Both the position numbers and the translations under genes were made by a program. A stretch of DNA of 64,000 bases from an uncultured Flavobacterium sp. (GTDB lineage Bacteria > Bacteroidota > Bacteroidia > Flavobacteriales > Flavobacteriaceae): NCBI RefSeq assembly GCF_963422545.1, contig NZ_OY730245.1, positions 1 through 64,000 of the forward strand. Reading direction: 5' to 3'. How positions within the stretch are numbered: position 1 is the stretch's first letter; each line of letters starts with the position of its first letter. Shown one piece after another: positions 35,022-42,831 of this stretch. The notes under the pieces were generated by a model, which was not told where the DNA came from, made no database searches, and worked only from the letters and a program-made list of their open reading frames with translations.

Positions 35022-35609
35022 ATGGAAATGACATTAACAACAGGGGAGGAACAATTAAGAAAATCAAAATCGGCAAAACTGATTTTGTTATTCGCAATGG
35101 TAAGTATGACCATGATGTTTGCAGGACTTACAAGTGCATTTGTAGTAAGTAAATCAAGAGCAGACTGGTTGAAGAATTTTGAATTACCATCAGCTTTTTT
35201 TTATAGTACAGCAGTAATTATAGGATGTAGTGTTACTTTTTATCTGGCTAAAAAAGCAATTCAAAAAGATAATAGAAGCGCAACAACGGCATTGCTTTTA
35301 GGAACATTGGCTTTAGGGATTTTATTTGTGGTTTTGCAATTTGTAGGTTTTGGACAAATCGTAAAAAGCGGATATTATTTTACTGGAGAGGGTAGCTCAA
35401 TTACTACAACTTTTTTATATGTAGTAACCGTAACACACTTGTTGCACTTGGCTGGAGGATTAATTTCACTTTTAATTATAATTTATAATCATTTTAAACA
35501 AAAATACAATTCGACTCAAACTCTTGGTATAGAACTAGGTGCGATGTATTGGCACTTTTTGGATTTATTATGGGTATATTTATTTTTATTTTTATATTTC
35601 TTTAAATAA
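35022..35609 (+). CDS. Cytochrome c oxidase subunit III-type protein (short form)
   Basis: Membrane protein of 195 residues with five predicted helices, belonging to the heme-copper oxidase subunit III family (final helix pattern GAMYWHFLDLLWVYLFLFLYF). It lacks the first helices of classic seven-helix subunit III. It starts 2 bp after cyoE. A second, longer subunit III follows immediately, so this is one of a tandem pair, possibly a paralogue with a different role in assembly. Confidence 0.9.
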   Translation: MEMTLTTGEEQLRKSKSAKLILLFAMVSMTMMFAGLTSAFVVSKSRADWLKNFELPSAFFYSTAVIIGCSVTFYLAKKAIQKDNRSATTALLLGTLALGILFVVLQFVGFGQIVKSGYYFTGEGSSITTTFLYVVTVTHLLHLAGGLISLLIIIYNHFKQKYNSTQTLGIELGAMYWHFLDLLWVYLFLFLYFFK

Positions 35610-35619
35610 GAAAAAAACG

Positions 35620-35627
35620 TAAATTTG
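35620..35627 (+). promoter_or_regulatory. -7 promoter element before the long subunit III gene
   Basis: TAAATTTG, 24 bp before the ATG at 35652. It could give extra transcription of the downstream oxidase genes. Confidence 0.45.
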
Positions 35628-35651
35628 GGAACTTTTTAACGAATATCTTTT

Positions 35652-36632
35652 ATGGAAGCGACAGTTACTACTGCAAATAACAACGAAAAAACTTGGGGAG
35701 GCGGCAATGAGCCATTAGGAGCAAGTTATGGTAAAATGATGATGTGGTTTTTTATCGTATCGGATGCCTTAACATTCTCTGGATTTCTAGCAGCTTATGG
35801 TTTTTCTAGATTTAAATTTATTGAAACCTGGCCTTTGGCTGATGAAGTGTTTACTCACTTCCCATTTATGCATGGTGTTTCGGCTCCAATGTATTATGTG
35901 GCCTTAATGACTTTTATTTTGATTTTCTCATCTGTAACAATGGTTTTGGCTGTTGATGCTGGTCATCAATTGAAAAAAACAAAAGTTGCAATCTATATGT
36001 TCTTAACTATTATTGGAGGTTTAATTTTCGTTGGTTCTCAAGCTTGGGAATGGAAAAACTTCATTAAAGGTGAATATGGAGCAGTTGAAACAGCAGGTGG
36101 AAGTTTGTTGCAATTTGTTGACAAAGATGGTAAAAGAGTTGCTCTTGAAGAGTTTGTTGTAAAATTACCGGCGCAACCAGAAGAGCTTACAAGAGCTAAA
36201 GGGAAATGGTTTATGGAAAGTGCTGAGACAGTACCAACATATTCTGTTGCTGAAGTTCAGGCAGGTTTTAAAGCACATCCTGAATTATTAATAAGAACGG
36301 AAAAGCTTACTGAGAAAAAGAAGAAAACAGTATTGACAAGAGCAGAATCTGAGTCTCGTTTAAGTACTGCAAAATATGTTGTAGAAGGAGCTAACTTAAC
36401 TAGAAACGAATACGGAAGTAAATTATTTGCTGATTTCTTCTTCTTCATTACAGGATTCCACGGATTCCACGTATTTTCTGGAGTTATCATTAACATCATT
36501 ATTTTCTTTAATGTACTGTTAGGAACTTACGAAAAAAGAAGAAGCTACGAAATGGTAGAGAAAGTTGGTTTATACTGGCACTTTGTCGATTTAGTTTGGG
36601 TATTTGTATTTACAGTTTTCTACTTAGTTTAA
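35652..36632 (+). CDS. coxC: Cytochrome c oxidase subunit III (long form)
   Basis: A 326-residue membrane subunit of the terminal oxidase, five helices with the closing motif VGLYWHFVDLVWVFVFTVFYLV. Between helices III and IV it has a soluble, charged insert of about 100 residues (about 145-250, rich in Lys, Glu and Thr) not found in the short paralogue and absent from classic subunit III. The region FFITGFHGFHVFSG is the usual helix IV. It is followed after 18 bp by subunit IV. Confidence 0.92.
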   Translation: MEATVTTANNNEKTWGGGNEPLGASYGKMMMWFFIVSDALTFSGFLAAYGFSRFKFIETWPLADEVFTHFPFMHGVSAPMYYVALMTFILIFSSVTMVLAVDAGHQLKKTKVAIYMFLTIIGGLIFVGSQAWEWKNFIKGEYGAVETAGGSLLQFVDKDGKRVALEEFVVKLPAQPEELTRAKGKWFMESAETVPTYSVAEVQAGFKAHPELLIRTEKLTEKKKKTVLTRAESESRLSTAKYVVEGANLTRNEYGSKLFADFFFFITGFHGFHVFSGVIINIIIFFNVLLGTYEKRRSYEMVEKVGLYWHFVDLVWVFVFTVFYLV

Positions 36633-36650
36633 TTTTTAAGATTTATCATT

Positions 36651-37007
36651 ATGTCACACGATCACGCATACGTATCAAATACAAAAAGAATCTGGTTTGT
36701 TTTTGCCTTATTGTCAGTTGTAACAACAGTTGAAGTTTTCCTTGGTATCTATAAACCCGGTGTTTTAGAACTTAATCATTTTGTAGGTTTGAATTTATTG
36801 AACTGGGTATTTTATATTCTTACAATATTCAAAGCATATTATATAGTATGGGCATTTATGCACATGGAAGGTGAAAAAAGCAGTCTTAGGTGGGCGGTTG
36901 TATCACCAGTTATTTTCCTAGTTTTATATTTATTGTTTATTCTTTTGACAGAAGGACATTATATTTATGGGGTTTTTAAAGATTCTACTATTAAATGGAA
37001 TTTTTAA
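36651..37007 (+). CDS. Cytochrome c oxidase subunit IV family protein
   Basis: Small 118-residue membrane protein with three helices; the motif FKAYYIVWAFMHMEGEKS is typical of the bacterial subunit IV (caa3/CyoD-like) family. It follows subunit III by 18 bp and is closed by a terminator, so it ends the cyoE-coxC-coxC transcript. Confidence 0.88.
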   Translation: MSHDHAYVSNTKRIWFVFALLSVVTTVEVFLGIYKPGVLELNHFVGLNLLNWVFYILTIFKAYYIVWAFMHMEGEKSSLRWAVVSPVIFLVLYLLFILLTEGHYIYGVFKDSTIKWNF

Positions 37008-37028
37008 CATGATATTAATTCGAAAAGA

Positions 37029-37060
37029 GGCTCCGTTTAACGGAGCTTTTTTTATTTTTG
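37029..37060 (+). terminator. Intrinsic terminator, overlapped by the next gene's -7 element
   Basis: GCTCCGTT (37030-37037) pairs with AACGGAGC (37039-37046), followed by a T run. The T run continues into TATTTTTG at 37053-37060, a match to TAnnTTTG that lies 25 bp before the next ATG, so one transcript ends where the next begins. Confidence 0.75.
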
Positions 37061-37085
37061 TACCTCAATAACTTTTGTTAATACA

Positions 37086-37727
37086 ATGAAAAAAAATATA
37101 GTTCTCTTTGTACTTTTTGTTTTGCCAATTGTAGCCTATTTGTTTTTTGCTTCAGGTGTAAATAGCTTTACTAAACTTCCCACAATAACTCCTAAGATTG
37201 CCGATTTTGGTAATTGGAAATCTCTTAAAGGAGAAAAAGTAACTTTAAATAATAAAATTACTATTCTAGGTTTTTCAGGTTCTGAAATTTTAAAAAACAG
37301 AGGAAATTTTTTCAACTTAAACGAAAAAATTTATCAGCGTTATAATGGATTCAAAGATCTGCAATTTGTTGTAGTTTGTCCGTTGGGCACAGAAAAGGAT
37401 GCTGAAAAAATTGTAGAATCATTAGGAGCTTTTACAGATGTGTCTGGTTGGCATTTTGTTTTTACTTCGCCTGACGAAATAAAAGCATTTTATGATCAAC
37501 TTCATTTAAAAGGTAAATTAGACTCGAATCTTGGAACCTCAAATGTTTATATCGTAGATAAAGAACGAAATTTAAGAGGAAGAAAAGACAAAGAAGAATA
37601 CAAGGAAGGTTATAATACCTTTCATCCTTCTGAGTTGAGCAATGAAATGTTAGACGATTTCAAAATCATTTTGTATGAATATCGTGCAGCTCTTAAAAAG
37701 AATCACAACGCAACAAAAGAACTTTAA
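37086..37727 (+). CDS. Membrane-anchored Sco/thioredoxin-like protein lacking the CxxxC pair
   Basis: A 213-residue protein with one N-terminal helix (about 5-25) and a domain that reads like the thioredoxin fold of Sco proteins (FVVVCPLGTEKDAEKIVESLG, SNVYIVDKERNLRGRKD). The copper-binding CxxxC and His of Sco are absent; the only cysteine is in VVCPLG. It sits 11 bp before the genuine Sco gene and after the subunit IV gene, so a role in oxidase assembly is inferred from context. The family name is not known to me. Confidence 0.8.
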   Translation: MKKNIVLFVLFVLPIVAYLFFASGVNSFTKLPTITPKIADFGNWKSLKGEKVTLNNKITILGFSGSEILKNRGNFFNLNEKIYQRYNGFKDLQFVVVCPLGTEKDAEKIVESLGAFTDVSGWHFVFTSPDEIKAFYDQLHLKGKLDSNLGTSNVYIVDKERNLRGRKDKEEYKEGYNTFHPSELSNEMLDDFKIILYEYRAALKKNHNATKEL

Positions 37728-37738
37728 TCTTTTATATT

Positions 37739-38428
37739 ATGTTTAAAAATAAATCATATATCGGAATTTCGTTTATCATTTTAATCTTTGGGATTTATGC
37801 TGTGCCGAAAATCGTGGACAGAATAAAAAATGGCGAAGTGGTAAAAGGGAATCGTTTGGATAATGTAGGTTTGAAGACTTCAAAATCTGATGCTAAATTA
37901 TTAACAATTGGTCCGGCTCCTAAGTTTGAATTAACAAACCAGAATAATGCTAAAATTTCAAATGAAACCTACAAAGGAAAAGTTTATGTTTTAGAATTTT
38001 TCTTTACTACATGTCCATCAATTTGTCCGAAGATGAATTTAAGCATGTTAGAAATTGAGAAAACTTTTTTTGGTAATCCTAATTTCGGAATTGTTTCTAT
38101 AACTATTGATCCGGGTCATGATACGCCTCAGGTCTTAAAAGATCATGCTAAGCTTTTAGGAGCAAAATCTTCAAACTGGAATTTCCTTACGGGAGATAAA
38201 GCAACGATTATGAATTTGTCAAACAAAGGATTTAACTTGTATGCTGGCGAAAATGAGAAAGTAAATGGTGGTTTCGAGCACTCAGGTTTGTTTGCTTTAA
38301 TTGATAAAGACGGAAATATTCGTTGTAGAAAAGATGATTTTGGAAATCCAATTTTATACTACGATGGACTTGATAAAAAAGGAGTAAGAGAGATTCAGGA
38401 AGATATTAAGATTTTATTAGAAGAATAA
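37739..38428 (+). CDS. SCO1/SenC-family copper chaperone for CuA assembly
   Basis: A 229-residue membrane-anchored protein (helix about 5-20) that delivers copper to the CuA site of CoxB, or reduces its cysteines. The metal ligands are visible: C92 and C96 in TTCPSICPKMN and H181 in EHSGLFALIDKDG. The TIDPGHDTPQVLKDHAK segment is also typical. It is packed between the cysteine-poor paralogue and DUF420. Confidence 0.93.
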   Translation: MFKNKSYIGISFIILIFGIYAVPKIVDRIKNGEVVKGNRLDNVGLKTSKSDAKLLTIGPAPKFELTNQNNAKISNETYKGKVYVLEFFFTTCPSICPKMNLSMLEIEKTFFGNPNFGIVSITIDPGHDTPQVLKDHAKLLGAKSSNWNFLTGDKATIMNLSNKGFNLYAGENEKVNGGFEHSGLFALIDKDGNIRCRKDDFGNPILYYDGLDKKGVREIQEDIKILLEE

Positions 38429-38430
38429 AA

Positions 38431-39015
38431 ATGGAAGATAATTCATTAGAAAAAAAGTTTAGTAAGTTTATTGTTGCGGTTTCGATTGTAATTCCGGTTG
38501 TGGTTGGAATTTTATTCGGAATTAAATTAAAAGATTTCGGAATTGCTGTTGAGCCACTTTCGTTTTTACCGCCAATTTATGCTACAACAAATGGTGTTAC
38601 AGCAATAGTTTTGGTTTGGGCTGTAATTGCTATTAAAAATGGAAAACGTGAGTTGCACGAGCGCTTAATGACTTTTGCTATTGGTTTGTCAGTAGCTTTT
38701 TTAGTAATGTATGTTGCTTATCATATGACGGCTGATTCAACTAAATTTGGAGATTTAAATCATGATGGAATTCTTGATTTGACAGAAACGGTTAAAATTG
38801 GTGCATTACGTTATGTGTATTTCTTTATTTTAATAACCCATATTTTATTGTCTATTGTGATTATTCCGTTAGTATTAATTACTTACGTGAGAGCTCTTGC
38901 AAAACGATTTGACAGACATAAAAAAATAGCTAAAATAACTTTCCCGCTTTGGTTATACGTTGCGGTAACGGGTGTTGTAGTTTACTTAATGATTGCTCCT
39001 TATTATGCGCACTAA
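38431..39015 (+). CDS. DUF420 family membrane protein with an EF-hand-like loop
   Basis: A 194-residue protein with about five helices, DUF420 family, found in Bacteroidetes beside Sco and cytochrome oxidase genes and thought to help oxidase biogenesis. Helix patterns HERLMTFAIGLSVAFL and YVYFFILITHILLSI are typical. Between them, residues 108-119 read DLNHDGILDLTE, which fits a canonical 12-residue EF-hand calcium loop (acidic or Asn at 1, 3, 5, 9, 12 and Gly at 6). It starts 2 bp after the Sco stop. Confidence 0.9.
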   Translation: MEDNSLEKKFSKFIVAVSIVIPVVVGILFGIKLKDFGIAVEPLSFLPPIYATTNGVTAIVLVWAVIAIKNGKRELHERLMTFAIGLSVAFLVMYVAYHMTADSTKFGDLNHDGILDLTETVKIGALRYVYFFILITHILLSIVIIPLVLITYVRALAKRFDRHKKIAKITFPLWLYVAVTGVVVYLMIAPYYAH

Positions 39016-39025
39016 TAAAAAAAAT

Positions 39026-39274
39026 ATGTTTCAAGTTTCAAGTTTCAAGTTCCAAACTGTTTTTTTTGGAATTTGTTTTTTCCTGATTGGAATTTCTTCT
39101 AATGCACAATGTGCTATGTGTCGTGCAGCGCTTGCAGGTGATTCAAATGTAAAAAAAGCCGAGGCTGTAAATAACGGAATCGTTTATTTGATGGTAATTC
39201 CGTATTTATTGGTTGCTATAATTGGTGTTCTGATTTATAGAATGTACCAATCTAAAAAGAAAAAGGCAGAATAA
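39026..39274 (+). CDS. Small membrane protein with CxxC after its signal/anchor
   Basis: An 82-residue protein: signal-type helix (GICFFLIGISSNA), then CAMCRAAL with a CxxC pair, then a second helix near the C-terminus (YLMVIPYLLVAIIGVLIY) and a Lys-rich tail. It may be anchored with the CxxC facing the periplasm, fitting a thiol or copper role next to Sco and DUF420. Starts at 39005 (ATG) or 38993 (TTG) are possible; the ATG at 39026 avoids overlap with DUF420 and gives a normal signal peptide. The first codons contain three TTTCAAG repeats. Confidence 0.75.
   Translation: MFQVSSFKFQTVFFGICFFLIGISSNAQCAMCRAALAGDSNVKKAEAVNNGIVYLMVIPYLLVAIIGVLIYRMYQSKKKKAE
39029..39049 (+). repeat. Three tandem TTTCAAG repeats
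   Basis: Three exact 7-mers within the first codons of the CxxC membrane protein. The 21 bp keep the frame. Confidence 0.8.
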
Positions 39275-39290
39275 TTATTCTGCCTTTTTC
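39260..39290. terminator. Bidirectional terminator between convergent genes
   Basis: A perfect 30-bp palindrome (39260-39289) with A-run and T-run ends. It contains the stop codon of the CxxC protein and lies 18 bp from the end of the minus-strand DUF4403 gene, so it can serve both strands. Confidence 0.85.
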
Positions 39291-39307
39291 TTTTTAGTCA
39301 ATCTGTC

Positions 39308-40714
39308 TTATTTCAATCCGTCAACAGAGACATTTACCGTTCCGTTTATTTTTATAAAAGCAATTATAGCTTGATTTGTCAATTGAATTTTATCAAACTG
39401 AATGTCTTCCATTTTTCCATTTACAAAAACACCAGGCATCGGAGAGTAGTTTTTAAGATAGGCAGCAATGTTCTTTTTACCATCTTCGAGATTTGGCTGT
39501 ATGGAATAACGGCAGCTTTCTTCCATTTTCCTTAAGATGTAACCTTGACCCAACCAGCTTGCAGTTCTCATAAGTCTGCTTTTTGTGTCTAAAACATAAT
39601 CGAGTTTCTCGAAATATATTTCTTTACTCTTAGGATTGTACTGTGGAAATCCGTTTAAATAAAGGGTTCCGTTTACAGATCCTAAAACATCAAGTGCAAT
39701 TACCATTTTTCCGTCTTTGTGCCAAATTGCAACATTTTTAACGGTCACTTTTTTACTTCCAGAGCCAAATTCCTGACCGGCAAAGTTGTTGGTCATGATT
39801 TTTGAAGCATCAATATAAGTTGAAATTGCAGCGATATTGGCAGAAATTTGATTCGGGATTTTTGCTACAGGTTTCAATGTGATTTTACTTGCGCTAAATT
39901 TTGATTCGGGTTTTTTGCCAACAATCGTTTCCATGTTGCATTTCATTCCCATATCTAACAAAAACAAATCATTTTTAAGTTTTGCATTTGTCGAATAAAT
40001 TTCGATAGGAACAATTCTTAACCAACTTTCGTAAGTATCACTCATCTGAAAAGGTGTACATACTTTTTCTAAAGCAGATAAAACATTCGGTTTGAAATCC
40101 ATAGATTTTTCGATAGCTTCATCTATTTTCTTTTCGATTTTTGATTTAAAGATTGAAACGGCTGGATTGATTAAATAGGTTATTGGCATACTTTTTCCAA
40201 AAACCTGCATCGTCGGACTTTCGTTCCAGTCAAGAGATTTGAATTCGGTTTTAGTATTTAGTTTCCAATTCGTCAAGGCCACTTCACTTGATAAAGTGAT
40301 TATTCCGTTTAAGTTAAATTCACGAACGTCGTAAAGTTCAACTCCCAGTTTTTTGGTTCCAATTCTGTACTTGATTGTTGCTTTTAGCGGTAGAATTGTT
40401 TTTATTTTTTTATCTGGATTTGTAGGATCATTTTGGACTTTTATTGGAGCTTGTTTCCAAATTTTCATTTCGATATCGTCATCTTCAATATTGTTGTCTT
40501 CGTAAATTAACCCATTTAATAAGGAGTTTGTCTGGTTCTCGATATCATTGAGTTTTACCGTTATTGGCAGGTTTATAAATGAAGGTGTTGCGTCATAAAC
40601 TAATGGACTTGCATCGTCTGGTTCGGGTTTTAAAGTTTCTAATTTTTGAGATGTAGAACAGCTAACAAGTACGGCAAGTACTGTAGATAAAGAAAGAATT
40701 GAAAAAAACTTCAT
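39308..40714 (-). CDS. DUF4403 family lipoprotein
   Basis: A 468-residue exported lipoprotein: signal peptide with lipobox LVSC and acylated Cys19. The body matches my recollection of DUF4403 (SFINLPITVKLNDIENQTNSL near the start, and a C-terminal VFVNGKMEDIQFDKIQLT). Function unknown; the elongated, strand-rich composition and two similar halves suggest a lipid-binding-like fold at the envelope, which is inference. It is transcribed divergently from the ABC exporter genes. Confidence 0.82.
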   Translation of the reverse strand: MKFFSILSLSTVLAVLVSCSTSQKLETLKPEPDDASPLVYDATPSFINLPITVKLNDIENQTNSLLNGLIYEDNNIEDDDIEMKIWKQAPIKVQNDPTNPDKKIKTILPLKATIKYRIGTKKLGVELYDVREFNLNGIITLSSEVALTNWKLNTKTEFKSLDWNESPTMQVFGKSMPITYLINPAVSIFKSKIEKKIDEAIEKSMDFKPNVLSALEKVCTPFQMSDTYESWLRIVPIEIYSTNAKLKNDLFLLDMGMKCNMETIVGKKPESKFSASKITLKPVAKIPNQISANIAAISTYIDASKIMTNNFAGQEFGSGSKKVTVKNVAIWHKDGKMVIALDVLGSVNGTLYLNGFPQYNPKSKEIYFEKLDYVLDTKSRLMRTASWLGQGYILRKMEESCRYSIQPNLEDGKKNIAAYLKNYSPMPGVFVNGKMEDIQFDKIQLTNQAIIAFIKINGTVNVSVDGLK

Positions 40715-40737
40715 AGTTAAGATTTTTTTGAGTGATG

Positions 40738-40745
40738 CAAAATTA
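40738..40745 (-). promoter_or_regulatory. -7 promoter element of the DUF4403 gene
   Basis: Minus-strand TAATTTTG, 23 bp before the start codon. The divergent gap 40715-40890 also contains an AACGTTTTC core at 40828-40836, resembling part of the motif at 19244-19263. Confidence 0.45.
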
Positions 40746-40890
40746 AGAAAAGTATTAAATTATCTTAAAAAAGTGTAACATTTGATAATGAATAGAGTCT
40801 TATCTAAATAACAAAACGAAATTATTAACGTTTTCTTATCATAAATTACTTAATAAAAATGTTATTATTGTTTTAAAATTTCACAATATC

Positions 40891-41592
40891 ATGATCGAAA
40901 TCAAAGATTTACACAAGTCCTATACAATGGGAAGTTCAAAGCTACATGTGTTAAAAGGGATTAATTTTAATATTGCTGAAGGAGAATTAGTAGCGATTAT
41001 GGGATCTTCAGGATCTGGTAAATCTACGCTTCTTAATATTTTAGGAATCCTTGATGAGGCCGATGCTGGTGATTATGTTTTAGATAAAACGCCTATTAAA
41101 AACTTAAATGAGACAATAGCGTCAAAATATAGAAATAAGTTTTTAGGATTTGTATTTCAGTCATTCAATTTAATAAATTATAAATCAGCACTTGATAATG
41201 TTGCCATGCCATTGTATTACCAAGGTATAAAAAGGAAGGAACGTTATGATATTGCAATGAAATATTTGGAGAAAGTGGGCTTAGGTTCTCATTCTCATCA
41301 TTTACCAAATGAGCTTTCCGGGGGACAAAAACAGCGTGTTGCAATTGCAAGAGCATTGGCATCAAATCCAAAAGTTTTATTAGCAGATGAGCCAACAGGA
41401 GCTTTAGATACCAAAACTTCTTATGAGGTTATGGAGCTTATTCAAGGAATTAACGACGAAGGAAAGACTATTTTGATCGTTACACACGAACCTGATATTG
41501 CCGCTATGTGCAAAAGAAATGTGGTCCTGAAAGACGGATTAATTATCGATGATAAAATGGTAGAACAAGTTAGAGCTTCATCTTATGTTTAA
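40891..41592 (+). CDS. MacB/LolD-type ABC transporter ATP-binding protein
   Basis: ATPase of a type VII (MacB-like) ABC exporter, 233 residues. Walker A GSSGSGKST (38-46), Q-loop FVFQSFNL, signature LSGGQKQR, Walker B VLLADEPTGALD and H-loop VTHE are all intact. It overlaps the first permease by 8 bp. Substrate unknown; such systems move peptides, lipoproteins or drugs by mechanotransmission instead of classical transport. Confidence 0.94.
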   Translation: MIEIKDLHKSYTMGSSKLHVLKGINFNIAEGELVAIMGSSGSGKSTLLNILGILDEADAGDYVLDKTPIKNLNETIASKYRNKFLGFVFQSFNLINYKSALDNVAMPLYYQGIKRKERYDIAMKYLEKVGLGSHSHHLPNELSGGQKQRVAIARALASNPKVLLADEPTGALDTKTSYEVMELIQGINDEGKTILIVTHEPDIAAMCKRNVVLKDGLIIDDKMVEQVRASSYV

Positions 41593-42829
41593 TATTGAGC
41601 GTTGGCAGGAAATCTTTGAGGCAATCTCAAAAAATCGGTTAAGAACATTTCTTACCGGAGTTTCTGTGGCTTCAGGTATTTTTATTCTTGTGATTTTGCT
41701 GGGTGCAGGTAAAGGACTTCAAAACGGAATTGAAAAACAATTTGAACGTGATGCCGCAGGGATTATTGAAGTTTGGTCAGGAACGACTACTAAGGAATAT
41801 AAAGGGTTAAATCCCGGGAGACAAATTCAGTATAGAGACGGTGATTACAAACAATCTGTTAAGAAATTTGATGATAAGTTAGATCTAAGAGCATCGACTT
41901 ATAATCATTGGGGAGCTCCATTTTCATATGGAAAAGAATCCGGAAGTTATCAATATAGAGGTGTTACTCCTGAATATGACGGAATTGAAAATTTAACGAT
42001 AGTTCAAGGACGATATATAAATGATAAAGATTTGGCCAACAATGAAAAAGTGGCTTGTATTGGGATGAAAGTTAAAACGGATCTTTTTAAAGACAAAGAT
42101 GCTATGGGTAAAGAGATCATTATCAATGGCATTAACTTTAAAGTGGTTGGAGTTTTTACTGATCCGGGAGGTGAAAGAGAAGAAACGAGAGCTTATTTAC
42201 CGTTAACGACTGTGCAAAGAGCTTTTGGGAATGGAGATAAAATTAGCAATTTGTTTTTTACGATGAAAAAAACAGATAATTATGACGAAGCTCTGGCGCA
42301 ATCTGAAAAATTCACGAAAGATTTAAAAGATTTGCTAAAGAGCAGAAACATGGTTGCTCCTGATGATGATGGAGGCGTTGGTGTTTATAATTCAGTTAAG
42401 GATGCTAAGCAATTTTATGACTTAAATCTTTATATCAGATTGTTCTTTTGGTGGGTTGGTATTTGTACCATTATTGCCGGTGTTGTTGGCGTAAGTAATA
42501 TCATGCTTATCATCGTAAAAGAAAGAACGAAAGAAATTGGAATCAGAAAAGCTTTGGGGGCATCTCCGTTTTCAATTATTTCAATGATACTTCACGAGTC
42601 TATTTTTATTACGACAATTGCTGGTTTTGTGGGGTTGCTTGCAAGTTTATTATTGTTGGAATTTGTGGGACCGATGGTGCAAAGTGAATATTTTCAAAAT
42701 CCTCAGGTAGATTTCAATGTGGCCTTAACGACACTTGCTTTACTTGTATTTGCAGGCGCAATGGCGGGATTTTTTCCAGCATACAGAGCGGCTAAAATTA
42801 AACCTATTGTAGCACTTAGAGACGAATAA
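41585..42829 (+). CDS. MacB-like ABC transporter permease 1
   Basis: A 414-residue permease with the MacB/FtsX layout: one N-terminal helix (about 18-42), a periplasmic core domain (about 45-270) and three C-terminal helices (about 285-410, with NIMLIIVKERTKEIGIRKALGA, the coupling region). The periplasmic part has the variable FQGRYINDKD-type segment of MacB cores. It overlaps the ATPase gene by 8 bp and precedes a second permease by 2 bp. Confidence 0.93.
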   Translation: MFNIERWQEIFEAISKNRLRTFLTGVSVASGIFILVILLGAGKGLQNGIEKQFERDAAGIIEVWSGTTTKEYKGLNPGRQIQYRDGDYKQSVKKFDDKLDLRASTYNHWGAPFSYGKESGSYQYRGVTPEYDGIENLTIVQGRYINDKDLANNEKVACIGMKVKTDLFKDKDAMGKEIIINGINFKVVGVFTDPGGEREETRAYLPLTTVQRAFGNGDKISNLFFTMKKTDNYDEALAQSEKFTKDLKDLLKSRNMVAPDDDGGVGVYNSVKDAKQFYDLNLYIRLFFWWVGICTIIAGVVGVSNIMLIIVKERTKEIGIRKALGASPFSIISMILHESIFITTIAGFVGLLASLLLLEFVGPMVQSEYFQNPQVDFNVALTTLALLVFAGAMAGFFPAYRAAKIKPIVALRDE

Positions 42830-42831
42830 TT

